A DNA stretch of 64,000 nt, from assembly GCA_000381625.1 (NCBI GenBank), contig KB906767.1, positions 845,729 to 909,728 of the forward strand. Reading direction: 5' to 3'. The stretch comes from Bryobacterales bacterium KBS 96 (GTDB lineage: Bacteria; Acidobacteriota; Terriglobia; Bryobacterales; Bryobacteraceae). Position 1 is the stretch's first letter. Each line of letters begins with the position of its first letter. Below are positions 25,483 through 34,196 of this stretch, piece after piece. The position numbers and the translations under genes were made by a program. The notes beneath the pieces were generated by a model. The model was not told the origin of the DNA and made no database searches. It saw only the letters and a program-made list of their open reading frames with translations.

Positions 25483-26940
25483 ATGCCAAACGAAGGTTGT
25501 GACATCGGATTGATTGGTCTTGCCGTCATGGGCCAAAATCTAGTTTTGAATATGAACGATCACGGTTATCGCGTGGCCGTTTTCAATCGAACTGTCGAGA
25601 AGGTAGACGACTTCATCAAAAATGAGGCCGCCGGCACTCAGGTGGTGGGGACGCATTCCATCCCGGAACTCATCCAGTCTTTAAAGAAACCACGTCGAGT
25701 GATGCTGATGGTGAAAGCCGGAGACACGGTCGACCAGATGATCGATCAGCTAGTGCCTCATCTCGAGAAGGGCGACATCATTATCGATGGCGGAAATTCG
25801 CATTTCCCCGACACGAACCGCCGCACGAAGGCTCTGAACGAAAAGGGAATTCTATTCATCGGAACGGGCGTTTCCGGCGGCGAAGAGGGCGCGCGTTTCG
25901 GCCCGTCGATCATGCCGGGAGGCAACCGTGAAGCGTGGCCTCATGTGAAGGAGATTTTTCAATCCATCGCCGCGAAGGTTGAGGATGGGACGCCTTGCTG
26001 CGATTGGGTGGGCGAAGACGGCGCCGGCCATTACGTGAAGATGGTGCACAATGGCATCGAGTACGGGGATATGCAGTTGATCTGCGAAGCGTATCAACTG
26101 CTCCGCGAAGGTCTGGGGCTGGATGCCGGGCAACTACACGAGGTTTTTGCCGAGTGGAACAGGGGCGAACTCGATAGCTTTCTGATCGAAATTACGAGCG
26201 AGATCTTCAGCAAAAAGGATGAAGACGGGCAGCCGCTGATCGATAAGATTCTGGATACTGCCGGACAGAAAGGCACTGGAAAGTGGACCGCCATCAGCGC
26301 GCTGGATTTAGGCACGCCAGTGACGCTGATTGGTGAAGCCGTGTTCGCACGCTGCCTCTCCGCGCTCAAAGACGAGCGGGTAGCCGCATCGAAAGTGCTT
26401 AGCGGCCCCACACAGGTGAAAGCGGAGGATCGCGACCGCTTTATCGAGGACGTGCGGCGCGCGCTCTACTGCTCGAAGCTGATCTCCTACGCACAAGGGT
26501 ATATGCTGCTGCGCGAAGCGGCCAAAGAGCAGGGCTGGAACCTGAATCTCGGCGGGATCGCATTGATGTGGCGTGGCGGATGCATCATCCGCAGCCGCTT
26601 CCTCGGCAAAATCAAAGAGGCTTACGATCGGAATCCGAAGCTCTTGAACCTCCTGCTCGACGGCTTCTTCAGCAAGCTCCTCAATGACTATCAGGCTTCA
26701 TGGCGGAGCGCTCTCGTACACGCAATCAACTTAGGGGTGCCCACGCCCGCATTCTCAACGGCGCTCTCGTTCTATGACGGCTACCGCACGGAGCGGCTGC
26801 CCGCGAATCTGCTGCAAGCGCAGCGCGATTTCTTCGGCGCACATACCTACGAACGGGTGGACAAGCCGCGCGGCCGATTTTTCCATACTAATTGGACCGG
26901 ACGCGGAGGCAGAGTCTCTTCGGGGTCGTATAACGCTTAA
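25483..26940 (+). CDS. gnd: 6-phosphogluconate dehydrogenase, decarboxylating
   Basis: Oxidises 6-phosphogluconate to ribulose-5-P and CO2 with NADP+. 485 aa, the usual long type. The NADP-binding turn is GLAVMGQNLVLNM (residues 12-24); substrate-binding SGGEEGAR and the catalytic Lys in HYVKMVHNGIEYGDMQ are present, as is the C-terminal GWTGRGG-like tail. GGAGAG precedes the ATG. The next gene, a KDG-kinase-like protein, begins 39 bases later, so the two may be one operon for gluconate-type sugar acids. Confidence 0.96.
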   Translation: MPNEGCDIGLIGLAVMGQNLVLNMNDHGYRVAVFNRTVEKVDDFIKNEAAGTQVVGTHSIPELIQSLKKPRRVMLMVKAGDTVDQMIDQLVPHLEKGDIIIDGGNSHFPDTNRRTKALNEKGILFIGTGVSGGEEGARFGPSIMPGGNREAWPHVKEIFQSIAAKVEDGTPCCDWVGEDGAGHYVKMVHNGIEYGDMQLICEAYQLLREGLGLDAGQLHEVFAEWNRGELDSFLIEITSEIFSKKDEDGQPLIDKILDTAGQKGTGKWTAISALDLGTPVTLIGEAVFARCLSALKDERVAASKVLSGPTQVKAEDRDRFIEDVRRALYCSKLISYAQGYMLLREAAKEQGWNLNLGGIALMWRGGCIIRSRFLGKIKEAYDRNPKLLNLLLDGFFSKLLNDYQASWRSALVHAINLGVPTPAFSTALSFYDGYRTERLPANLLQAQRDFFGAHTYERVDKPRGRFFHTNWTGRGGRVSSGSYNA

Positions 26941-26979
26941 TCGCCCAGCGATTCAAAGTCCACAGAGAGGAAATAGCAG

Positions 26980-28062
26980 ATGAACTACGGCTTCAATATT
27001 CGAAAAGACGGCGCGCTGGACTTTTTGTCCGTGGGCGCCCTGATTCACCGGCTCGATCCAGGAGTCATTCCATTTCGAAAGGCAACGGAATGCCAGATTC
27101 ATGTAAGCGGCGGTGAATTCAACGTCGCCGCGAATCTATCCGATTGCTTCCGCATGCAGACCGGCATTGCGACGGCAATGGTGAACTATCCCATCGGCGA
27201 TTTGATCGCGGAACGCGTGCGGGCGATGGGCGTGAAGCCCTTTTATAAGCATTTCGAGCACAATGGCGTGAATGGCCCGAATATGGCTACCGTTTACAGC
27301 GACCGGGGTCAGGGAGTGCGCGCTCCCGTCGTCTTCTACAACCGGTGCAACGAGGCGGGCGCGCTTTTGAAGCCGAGCGATTTCGATTGGAAGTCCATCT
27401 TCGCTTCTGGCGTGCGCTGGTTCCACAGCGGTGGAATTTTCGCCGCTCTTTCTGAAACCACGGCGGAGCTGATCATCGAAGGAATGAAAGCGGCCAAAGC
27501 CGCGGGGGCGATCGTCTCGTTCGATCTTAATTACCGCGAAAAGCTTTGGAAGATTTCCGGCGGCGCCGACAGGGCTCCCTCCGTCATCAGCCGCATTGTC
27601 GAGAACGTGGATGTGCTCGTGGGCAACGAGGAAGATTTGCAAAAGGGACTCGGCGTAAAAGGGCCGGAGGTAGTTTCCAAATCGAAACTCGACCCGACCA
27701 GCTTCTTCGGCATGATCGATGAGGCGGTGAAAAAGTATCCGCAAATCAAAGTGGTTGCGACGACGCTCCGCGAAGTCCACTCGACGAACCGGCATAGCTG
27801 GAGCGCGGTGACCTGGATCAACGGCCAAACGTACACGGCGCCCACGGCAGAACTGGATGTGCTCGATCGCGTGGGCGGCGGAGACGGATTCGCGGCAGGG
27901 CTCTTCTACGGCTTACTGACCGGTGAGTCGCCCGAGGAAGCGCTCAAACTTGGCTGGGCCCACGGGGCGCTGCTAACCACATTCCCAGGCGACACCACCA
28001 TGGCGACGCTGGAACAGGTTCGCGGTTTTGCAAAGGGCGGCTCGGCGCGTATTCAGCGCTAG
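26980..28062 (+). CDS. PfkB-family sugar kinase, probably 2-dehydro-3-deoxygluconokinase
   Basis: Ribokinase-fold kinase of 360 aa. PfkB motif 2 is the divergent form VGGGDGFAAG (catalytic Asp near 303), and motif 1 is GGEFNVAANL. The overall layout fits 2-keto-3-deoxygluconate kinase, and the gene follows gnd, which supports a role in sugar-acid breakdown (inference). A good GAGGAA lies 8-13 bases before the ATG. Ribokinase or fructokinase activity cannot be excluded. Confidence 0.8.
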   Translation: MNYGFNIRKDGALDFLSVGALIHRLDPGVIPFRKATECQIHVSGGEFNVAANLSDCFRMQTGIATAMVNYPIGDLIAERVRAMGVKPFYKHFEHNGVNGPNMATVYSDRGQGVRAPVVFYNRCNEAGALLKPSDFDWKSIFASGVRWFHSGGIFAALSETTAELIIEGMKAAKAAGAIVSFDLNYREKLWKISGGADRAPSVISRIVENVDVLVGNEEDLQKGLGVKGPEVVSKSKLDPTSFFGMIDEAVKKYPQIKVVATTLREVHSTNRHSWSAVTWINGQTYTAPTAELDVLDRVGGGDGFAAGLFYGLLTGESPEEALKLGWAHGALLTTFPGDTTMATLEQVRGFAKGGSARIQR

Positions 28063-28068
28063 CGGCAA

Positions 28069-28096
28069 AGCGGGCGCGGCATCCGCGTCCCTACAA
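28069..28096. repeat. Dispersed intergenic repeat, CCCTACA family, copy 3
   Basis: GGGCGCGG and CCGCGTCC flank CAT with one mismatch and are followed by CTACAAAG. The element sits between the convergent kinase gene and the unknown gene that ends at 28099, so it may also help stop transcription. Confidence 0.5.
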
Positions 28097-28098
28097 AG

Positions 28099-28752
28099 TT
28101 ATTTATAGAGCCGCCGTTTCACATCCGGCCAGAATTCGTTAAAGGCGTTGGAGGCCATTCGGCCCAGAAAGCCTTCTCCGATACGAACTATCGCGTGTTG
28201 GGCATCGCTTTCGCTCGGCGCGCGCCAGAGATTCGACAGAAAGTTGTTTCCCACGTCGGCGGCGTAGAACGAATAGTTGGGTCCCGTACTGCCGTCCGTT
28301 TTGTACGTGATAAACGTGAACTTCACGATGTGCAGCACACGCTGTCTGAAGGGCCGTCCTTGCGCGGAAAAATAACGCGGATCGTCCCCCAGAACCGCTC
28401 CCAGCCCTGCTTCGAGCGCATTTCCCACAGAGACGCCTGTCAGGCGCATGCCGTAGCGTTTGGCGAAGCCTTTCCAATTGGGACCATATTCCCGAGGCGA
28501 ATTGAATTCAGTTCCCCATGCGGAACTGATGACGCCGCCGGCTAGACTTGGGAAGCCGACTGTCGATTTCACAAACCAAGTGAATCGCTCTTCCGGTGTG
28601 AGCGGTTGATATTCGCCTGGCTGCGGACGGGCGGAGGCTGGATCGGCGGTGGATTGGGCGGGTTGGAATGCTGCGCCTTGAGCCGCCGCCGGGCAGGAGA
28701 GCAGGATAGCGGACACCAGACAGACAGCAGCGTAGGGCCTTTTAACTTTCAT
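28099..28752 (-). CDS. Exported protein of unknown function, acidobacterial type
   Basis: 217 aa, signal peptide (about 1-27, ending AAQG). The middle has 'ERFTWFVKSTVGFPSL' and 'LGDDPRYF', with few charged residues in the last 100 and a possible membrane-facing helix (SFYAADVGNNFLSNLW). No catalytic motif. I know similar small outer-envelope proteins only from Acidobacteria, by general recollection. It is the last gene on its strand before the deformylase. Confidence 0.65.
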   Translation of the reverse strand: MKVKRPYAAVCLVSAILLSCPAAAQGAAFQPAQSTADPASARPQPGEYQPLTPEERFTWFVKSTVGFPSLAGGVISSAWGTEFNSPREYGPNWKGFAKRYGMRLTGVSVGNALEAGLGAVLGDDPRYFSAQGRPFRQRVLHIVKFTFITYKTDGSTGPNYSFYAADVGNNFLSNLWRAPSESDAQHAIVRIGEGFLGRMASNAFNEFWPDVKRRLYK

Positions 28753-28800
28753 TTCGTGTTTTGGATCGGGTCGTTTTGGGTTGGGTCATTTTTGGCTGAA

Positions 28801-29388
28801 TCAAGGCGCCAGCAGGCTCTCCACTTCAGCGATCGTTTTATCTTTCCAGTACCGGTTCAGATGTTCCATGGTGGTGAACGTTCTTGGAAGCATCCGATCC
28901 AGGTAAAGGGCGCCGTTCAGATGATCGATTTCATGTTGCAGTATCCGGGCGTACCAACCATACGCCTGAATCTGTTTGGGTTCACCGAACCGGTCCAGGC
29001 AATCCACAACCACTTCCGCCGCTCTCGGGACAACCGCGGAAAATCCGGCCAGGCTGAGGCAACCCTCGAAGAAGGCGGCCGGCGCGCCATCCTTTAGCTG
29101 GATTTGCGGATTAATAATGACGTGGAAAGGGATAGGCTCGCGCTTCCGTTCGGCCAGAATTTCCGGCCTCAAGTCCCTCAGGTACTCCGCGCGATCTTCA
29201 ATGATCGCAAGCTGCAGCGAAATGCCGACCTGGGGAGCAGCCAATCCGACTCCCGGCGCGTCGCGCATGGTTTCGAGCATGAAATCAATCAATTGTTGAA
29301 TCTCGGCTCCGCGGATTTCCTCGTTCGAGAGGGCGCGAGCTTTCTGGCGTAGCACGGGATCGCCAACTTGTAGAATTTTTAACCGAAT
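28801..29388 (-). CDS. def: Peptide deformylase (apparent ATT start)
   Basis: Removes formyl groups from nascent proteins. All three motifs are present: GVGLAAPQVG, EGCLS and the metal-binding QHEIDH. No ATG, GTG or TTG lies at the natural start. A perfect AAGGAGG (29395-29401) is followed after six bases by ATT (29386-29388), in frame, giving 195 aa (I-R-L-K-I-L-Q-V-G-D, where family members read M...LxIxxxGDPVLR). In-frame ATG codons upstream, at 29565 and 29649, would add about 60-90 residues of unlikely sequence. I therefore call ATT as the start. Confidence 0.9.
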   Translation of the reverse strand: MRLKILQVGDPVLRQKARALSNEEIRGAEIQQLIDFMLETMRDAPGVGLAAPQVGISLQLAIIEDRAEYLRDLRPEILAERKREPIPFHVIINPQIQLKDGAPAAFFEGCLSLAGFSAVVPRAAEVVVDCLDRFGEPKQIQAYGWYARILQHEIDHLNGALYLDRMLPRTFTTMEHLNRYWKDKTIAEVESLLAP

Positions 29389-29828
29389 GGAGAGCCTCCT
29401 TATCGAAGTTTCCCATGGGAGCCGCGCTTGAAAGCCGCAATCGGTTCGATTCCGCGTTCTTCCAGCGCGGCTTTCGCCGCTTAGGGGCCGTTCATTTTCC
29501 CTGCGTAATGAAAAGCCGCAAGAAGAGTCACAGATTCGGAGTGGATCGTTGGATGGAACATCCATTCCTGTGAAGCCAGCGAAATAAAGAAGCAAGAGAT
29601 TCTCCTTCAATGCCACTGCGCAAGCTCTGGAGACCGGTAGGCCGCCCACGAGGTGTGGGAGTGAGAATGCAATAAACCTTCCGGGGCGCGATCAGTACGT
29701 TTGGTGTAACCGCTTGTTTTTTCTACCGTTACACTTCGTAGTTGCGGTAGCTGTGATTTCACGATAAGGTTTGTCTACGCGAGCATTCGCGGGCAGCCGC
29801 GAACGCCACGTTTGACTCGTGGTTGCGT
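29389..29828. other. Intergenic region, divergent
   Basis: 440 bases between the def start and the next gene on the plus strand. I see no gene with a credible start. An AAGGAGG for def is at 29395-29401. The promoters for both genes must lie here. Confidence 0.5.
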
Positions 29829-31112
29829 ATGCCTTTACGGGTGAGTAGTCGGCTCGGGTTTCGGATCTGGCGGGCTCGAAACATTGGACTCATGGGCGCC
29901 GCGGTTCTTCTCTTCCTGGGGACGGCGGAACTCGCGCGCTCGCAGATCAAAATAAAGCCCCAGTTTCCCGGCGAACCGGTCACAATCCTTCCTTCGGACG
30001 CGGAGATTCTTGCGTCTCCCGTCGAACGGAAGGATCTGCCATGCAGTGTGACTCCACGTAAGGCGGAGCTCGGATTCGATCTTCAATTTCACACGGGATT
30101 CGATGTCAACGTACCGCTGAGTGAATTAGACGGCGGCGATGACATGCTGACGATTGTATTCCGCGTGTACCCCGAAGGGCAAAAAGACAACTCCAGCTAT
30201 TTCGCGGAGCATATCACGGTGCCGACAATTGAAGAAAATGCCACGGGAGATGCTTTTCTCCAAGGATATTTCGATGTGGGCGAAGGGAACTACCATGTCG
30301 ACTGGCTGATGCGCGACCGGCAGGAACGTTTCTGTTCTGATAGCTGGGATACAGACGCCTCGCTGGCTCCGAAGGATAAGGAGATGCGGCTGTTCATCGC
30401 GCCGAAACAGATCAAAACAGCCCAGTTCGAGCCTTTTCAGGACGAACCCACGTTTCACCGCACCCCGCCGGGGGACGACCCCATTAATCTCAAGTTATTA
30501 GTCAATTTTGCCCCGGAAGCCAAGGATCAAGCGTCACTTCCCGCTGCCGACCTGGCGGCGTTGGTGGGTATTTTGAAGATGATCGAGCACGATCCCCGAG
30601 TGGGCCATGTCTCACTGGTCGCCTTCAACATGCAAGAACACCGTATTCTCTACCGGCAAGCGGCGGCGGACCGGATCAATTTCCCGGCACTCGGCCGTGC
30701 GCTGCAGACCATGAAACTCGGAACGGTAGGGGTAGGTACTCTTGGTGAGAAACATGGGGACACGGACTTTCTCGGAAATCTGATCGAAAAAGAGGTAGGT
30801 ACCGCAACGCACCCGGATGCGGTGGTTTTTGCCGGTCCCAAAGCCATGCTGGACGCCGATGTACCCCAGGACGACCTGAAACGCATCGGAGATATTGAAT
30901 GCCCCGTGTTCTACCTGAACTACAATCCCAATCCGCAGGCGGTCCCGTGGAGAGACTCCATCGGGCATGCGGTGAAGTTCTTCAAGGGCACCGAGTACAC
31001 AATTTCCCGTCCGCGGGATCTTTGGTTCGCGACAAGCGAGATGGTCACAAGAATCGTCCGTTCAAAACAATTGCACGCGGAAGGCACAGTCGCGGCGGCC
31101 GAATCGCGCTAA
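29829..31112 (+). CDS. Exported protein of unknown function
   Basis: About 427 aa from the ATG at 29829; a signal peptide is visible (residues about 20-40, GLMGAAVLLFLGTAELARSQ), so the ATG at 29892 may be used instead. The interior has a VWFA-like impression (DLAALVGILKMIE, then HVSLVAFNMQ, and a late FAGPKAMLDADV), but the metal-site DxSxS is missing. It belongs with exported acidobacterial proteins of unclear role. It is followed 19 bases later by a methyltransferase gene. Confidence 0.65.
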   Translation: MPLRVSSRLGFRIWRARNIGLMGAAVLLFLGTAELARSQIKIKPQFPGEPVTILPSDAEILASPVERKDLPCSVTPRKAELGFDLQFHTGFDVNVPLSELDGGDDMLTIVFRVYPEGQKDNSSYFAEHITVPTIEENATGDAFLQGYFDVGEGNYHVDWLMRDRQERFCSDSWDTDASLAPKDKEMRLFIAPKQIKTAQFEPFQDEPTFHRTPPGDDPINLKLLVNFAPEAKDQASLPAADLAALVGILKMIEHDPRVGHVSLVAFNMQEHRILYRQAAADRINFPALGRALQTMKLGTVGVGTLGEKHGDTDFLGNLIEKEVGTATHPDAVVFAGPKAMLDADVPQDDLKRIGDIECPVFYLNYNPNPQAVPWRDSIGHAVKFFKGTEYTISRPRDLWFATSEMVTRIVRSKQLHAEGTVAAAESR

Positions 31113-31131
31113 TCTGTAAAGTAATCAGGTT

Positions 31132-31716
31132 ATGTTGCTAAGGGTGATTCGGAAAGGGACGCCGTTATGGCTGTTGGTTTTCTGTCTATCGACAGCCGCG
31201 TTCGCGCAGCGCTATAAACCGGATTTTCGAAACCGGCTCGCGCCCTTCGTCAGTTCGCCGCAACGGGCGGTAGAAAAGATGCTGGAAATGGCGAACCTGA
31301 AGCCCGGAGAGACGCTTTACGATCTGGGCTGCGGGGACGGCCGGATTTTGATTGCCGCAGCCAAACGCTATCACGTAAAAGCTGTCGGGATAGAGATTTC
31401 GGACCGGCTTGCTAGAACGGCCGAAGATAACGTGAAATCGGACGGTCTCGAAGAGCAAGTGAAAATCATTCACGGCGATTTCATGCAAGCCGATCTTAGC
31501 GGCGCCGATGTGGTGACTCTTTACCTGATGACCGCCGCAAATGAGAAAGTACGGCCCGATTTGGAGAAGTACCTGAAGAAAGATGCGCGCGTCGTATCGT
31601 ATGATTACCCTATCCCCGGCTGGACGCCTGTAGACCAAGCGGAAACAGATCCCAGCCGGTATGGGAACCGGCACACGATCTATCTGTACCAGGTACCAAC
31701 CTCGTTCAAAAAGTAG
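31132..31716 (+). CDS. SAM-dependent methyltransferase domain with an N-terminal signal peptide
   Basis: 194 aa. Residues 10-27 (PLWLLVFCLSTAAFAQ) are a normal signal peptide, which is odd for an enzyme needing cytoplasmic SAM. The domain after it is a clean class I methyltransferase: YDLGCGDGRILIAA (motif I), VGIEIS (motif II), then DVVTLYLM. An internal ATG at residue 46-50 could give a cytoplasmic form lacking the leader. Follows the unknown exported gene and precedes a PfkB kinase closely. Substrate unknown. Confidence 0.75.
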   Translation: MLLRVIRKGTPLWLLVFCLSTAAFAQRYKPDFRNRLAPFVSSPQRAVEKMLEMANLKPGETLYDLGCGDGRILIAAAKRYHVKAVGIEISDRLARTAEDNVKSDGLEEQVKIIHGDFMQADLSGADVVTLYLMTAANEKVRPDLEKYLKKDARVVSYDYPIPGWTPVDQAETDPSRYGNRHTIYLYQVPTSFKK

Positions 31717-31722
31717 GCCCTG

Positions 31723-32733
31723 TTGAACCCCAGTTTCGATGTTCTTGGAATCGGTCTGAATGCGACCGACACTTTACTGCTGCTTCCTGAGTTTCCGCCA
31801 TATGCAGGCAAAATTGCTTTCAGCCAGGAGATCTTGAGCCCGGGCGGGCAAGTCGCCACCGCCATGGTTTCGTGTGCGCGGCTTGGGTTGCGGGCACGCT
31901 ATCTCGGCACCATCGGAGACGATTTACGCGGGAAGATCCAGCGCGAAAGCCTGGACGGAACGGGCGTTGACGTTTCCAGGCTGATTGTCAGAGAGGGCTG
32001 TCCGAATCAGACGGCCTACATTCTCATCGATCAGCGGTCGGGCGAGCGGACCGTGCTTTGGCAACGCCCGGATTGCCTCCGCCTGACCCCGGACGAAATC
32101 CAACAAGACGACATTGTCAGCGCCCGCATGCTGCATCTGGACGGCTACGATACAGCGGCGGCGGCGAAGGCCGCAGCCCTGGCGCGAGAGAACGGCATCC
32201 CGGTTTCGCTCGACGTCGATACTGTCTATCCGAATTTCGAGGCCGTACTGGCGAATGTCGATTACCTGGTTGCCAGTTCGGTCTGGCCAGGCCGGTGGAC
32301 GGGCGATGACGATCCGTTCACGGCCCTGGAGCGGATTCAGCGCGAATACGGCATGAAAGTCGCGGCCATGACTCTTGGCGAATACGGCGCCCTGGCGCTC
32401 TCCCACGGCAAATTCACTTATTCTCCGGCTTTTCGCGTTCATTGCGAGGACACCACGGCGGCCGGCGACGCGTTTCATGGCGGATTCTGTTACGCAATGC
32501 TGAAAGGCCTGCCGCTACGAGACGCTTTGGATTTTTCTAATGCCGCAGCCGCCCTGAACTGCACCGCTATCGGAGCCCGCGGACACATTGGGACTCTGCA
32601 AGAAGTGAGCGACTTAATAGCGCTTAGCGAGGCGGGCAAAGTGGAGCGGCACGTGAACCAGGAAATCGCCGTCCGAAGCCTATCCTGGAAACCCTCAAAG
32701 AAGCACGACGCGCTGTCGCATCGGGCGACCTGA
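31723..32733 (+). CDS. PfkB-family sugar kinase
   Basis: 336 aa ribokinase-fold kinase starting at TTG six bases after the previous stop. The catalytic loop DTTAAGDAFHGGF (about 243-255) is classic PfkB motif 2, and motif 1 is GGQVATAMVSCARLG. Closest in feel to ribokinase/sulfofructose-kinase-like members, but substrate cannot be told. Followed four bases later by the rhomboid protease gene, so they share a transcript. Confidence 0.85.
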   Translation: MNPSFDVLGIGLNATDTLLLLPEFPPYAGKIAFSQEILSPGGQVATAMVSCARLGLRARYLGTIGDDLRGKIQRESLDGTGVDVSRLIVREGCPNQTAYILIDQRSGERTVLWQRPDCLRLTPDEIQQDDIVSARMLHLDGYDTAAAAKAAALARENGIPVSLDVDTVYPNFEAVLANVDYLVASSVWPGRWTGDDDPFTALERIQREYGMKVAAMTLGEYGALALSHGKFTYSPAFRVHCEDTTAAGDAFHGGFCYAMLKGLPLRDALDFSNAAAALNCTAIGARGHIGTLQEVSDLIALSEAGKVERHVNQEIAVRSLSWKPSKKHDALSHRAT

Positions 32734-32737
32734 ACGC

Positions 32738-33409
32738 ATGATCCCGCTGCGAGCGCTTATCCGGATGCGTTCGTTTCCGGCGGTCACGCTGGCGTTGATC
32801 GTCGTAAACGCGCTGTGCTTTCTGTTCGAACTGACGCTGACTTCATACGGGCAGCACGTCGTGATCGAGCGTTATGCGCTAATCCCGAATCATCTCCACT
32901 TAAGCGCGCTCGTCACATCCATGTTCCTGCATGGCGGGTGGATGCACATCATCGGAAATATGTGGTTCCTGTGGGTGTTCGGATCGCGAGTTGAAGATGT
33001 GCTCGGACCGTTCAAGTACCTTTTTTACTACCTGTTCTGCGGCGTGATCGCGGCCATGGTGCATCTGGCGACGAATCTCGGCAGCCCCATCCCGACCATC
33101 GGAGCAAGCGGCGCCATCGCCGGAATCATGGGTGGGTTCCTGCTTCTTTATCCGCGCGCGCGGATCTTTACGCTGATCTTCGTCTTCATCTTTATCACCA
33201 CATTGGACATTCCAGCGGTGCTGCTGCTGGTCTACTGGTTTTTGCTGCAATTGTTCAGCGGGCTCTTCTCTTTTACGCACTCGGCGTTTACGACTGCGGG
33301 TAATAACGTCGCCTGGTTCGCACACGTCGGCGGGTTCCTGGCGGGCATGTTTCTCTTGTCGGTGTTCGGCGGACGCGGGCGGCGCTCGGCCTACGAATTC
33401 CGGCATTAG
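32738..33409 (+). CDS. Rhomboid-family intramembrane serine protease
   Basis: 223 aa, about six membrane helices. The catalytic dyad is S124 (IGASGAIAG) and H196 (AHVGGF), and the L1-loop/oxyanion residues HGGWMHIIGNMWFLW are present. It cleaves membrane proteins within or near the bilayer. The start ATG is four bases after the kinase stop. Confidence 0.93.
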   Translation: MIPLRALIRMRSFPAVTLALIVVNALCFLFELTLTSYGQHVVIERYALIPNHLHLSALVTSMFLHGGWMHIIGNMWFLWVFGSRVEDVLGPFKYLFYYLFCGVIAAMVHLATNLGSPIPTIGASGAIAGIMGGFLLLYPRARIFTLIFVFIFITTLDIPAVLLLVYWFLLQLFSGLFSFTHSAFTTAGNNVAWFAHVGGFLAGMFLLSVFGGRGRRSAYEFRH

Positions 33410-33489
33410 AGCGGTGCAGATTGAATCTTGCGCCGCGGGCCTTCGCTTTTCGCACGGCAGCCGGTCGATTCCCGATGTCCAAGTGTCCG

Positions 33490-33517
33490 CTTCCTTGCGG
33501 TCGCGGCGCAGTTCCGC
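33490..33517. repeat. Dispersed intergenic repeat, GCGGTCGCGG family, copy 1
   Basis: GTCCGCTTCCTTGCGGTCGCGG is nearly the same as GTCCGCTTCCTGACGGTCGCGG at about 43616. Both lie between genes. A shorter relative is near 25240. Such sequences are common between genes in Solibacter-type genomes, by recollection. Confidence 0.55.
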
Positions 33518-33597
33518 CCATCGGATGCCCCCTGTTACACTAAAAGGTTTCAAACCGCGCACAACATCCGTGCGCAATTACACGGAGTTATCACTGC

Positions 33598-34155
33598 ATG
33601 ATTGCCGCAACGCAAATCCGCCCAGGCATGGTGGTCAAGTTTAACAACGAGCTGCACTCAGTCTTCAGCATGGTCCACCGCACGCCGGGCAACCTCCGGG
33701 GCTTCGTTCAAGCCAAGATGCGCAACCTGCGCAGCGGCTCGATGATTGAGCACCGGTTCTCGTCGGAAGACAAAATCGAACGCGTTGCTCTCGATGAGCA
33801 GGAAATGGAATATCTGTACGACGATGGCGAAGATTATCACTTCATGAACACGGACACCTTCGAGCAGATGCACCTGACAAAGGATCTGCTGGGAGACAGC
33901 GTCAATTACCTTGTGGCGAACATGAAGGTGAACGTCGAATTCTACGAAGGGCGGGCTATCAGCGTGGAGCTTCCGGCCAGCGTAGAATTGACGGTTGCCG
34001 AAACGGAACCCGGCCTCAAGGGCTCGACGGTTTCGAATGTCACGAAGCCGGCGAAGCTCGAAACCGGACTGGTCGTTCAGGTTCCCGCGTTCATCAACGA
34101 AGGTGAGCGTATTCGCGTCAGCACGTCGGAAGGCACATACCTGGAGCGGGCATAG
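33598..34155 (+). CDS. efp: Elongation factor P
   Basis: Relieves ribosome stalling on proline runs. 185 aa with the three-beta-barrel layout (KOW-like N domain, then OB domains, ending [34 protein letters not shown]). The tip that normally carries a modified Lys/Arg (K34 in E. coli, R32 in Pseudomonas) reads P30-G31-N32-L33-R34. The residue at the modified position is Asn. So the usual EpmA or EarP target is absent here; Arg34 may take its place. GGAGTT lies about 10 bases before the ATG. Confidence 0.95.
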   Translation: MIAATQIRPGMVVKFNNELHSVFSMVHRTPGNLRGFVQAKMRNLRSGSMIEHRFSSEDKIERVALDEQEMEYLYDDGEDYHFMNTDTFEQMHLTKDLLGDSVNYLVANMKVNVEFYEGRAISVELPASVELTVAETEPGLKGSTVSNVTKPAKLETGLVVQVPAFINEGERIRVSTSEGTYLERA

Positions 34156-34196
34156 CCCCGATGCGCCGGAGTTTCCGGTAGTTCACCACCGGGCAA

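Noticed and set aside
29389-29649. Longer deformylase starting at an upstream ATG
   Set aside because: Adds about 60-90 residues of unlikely sequence and ignores the perfect AAGGAGG before ATT.
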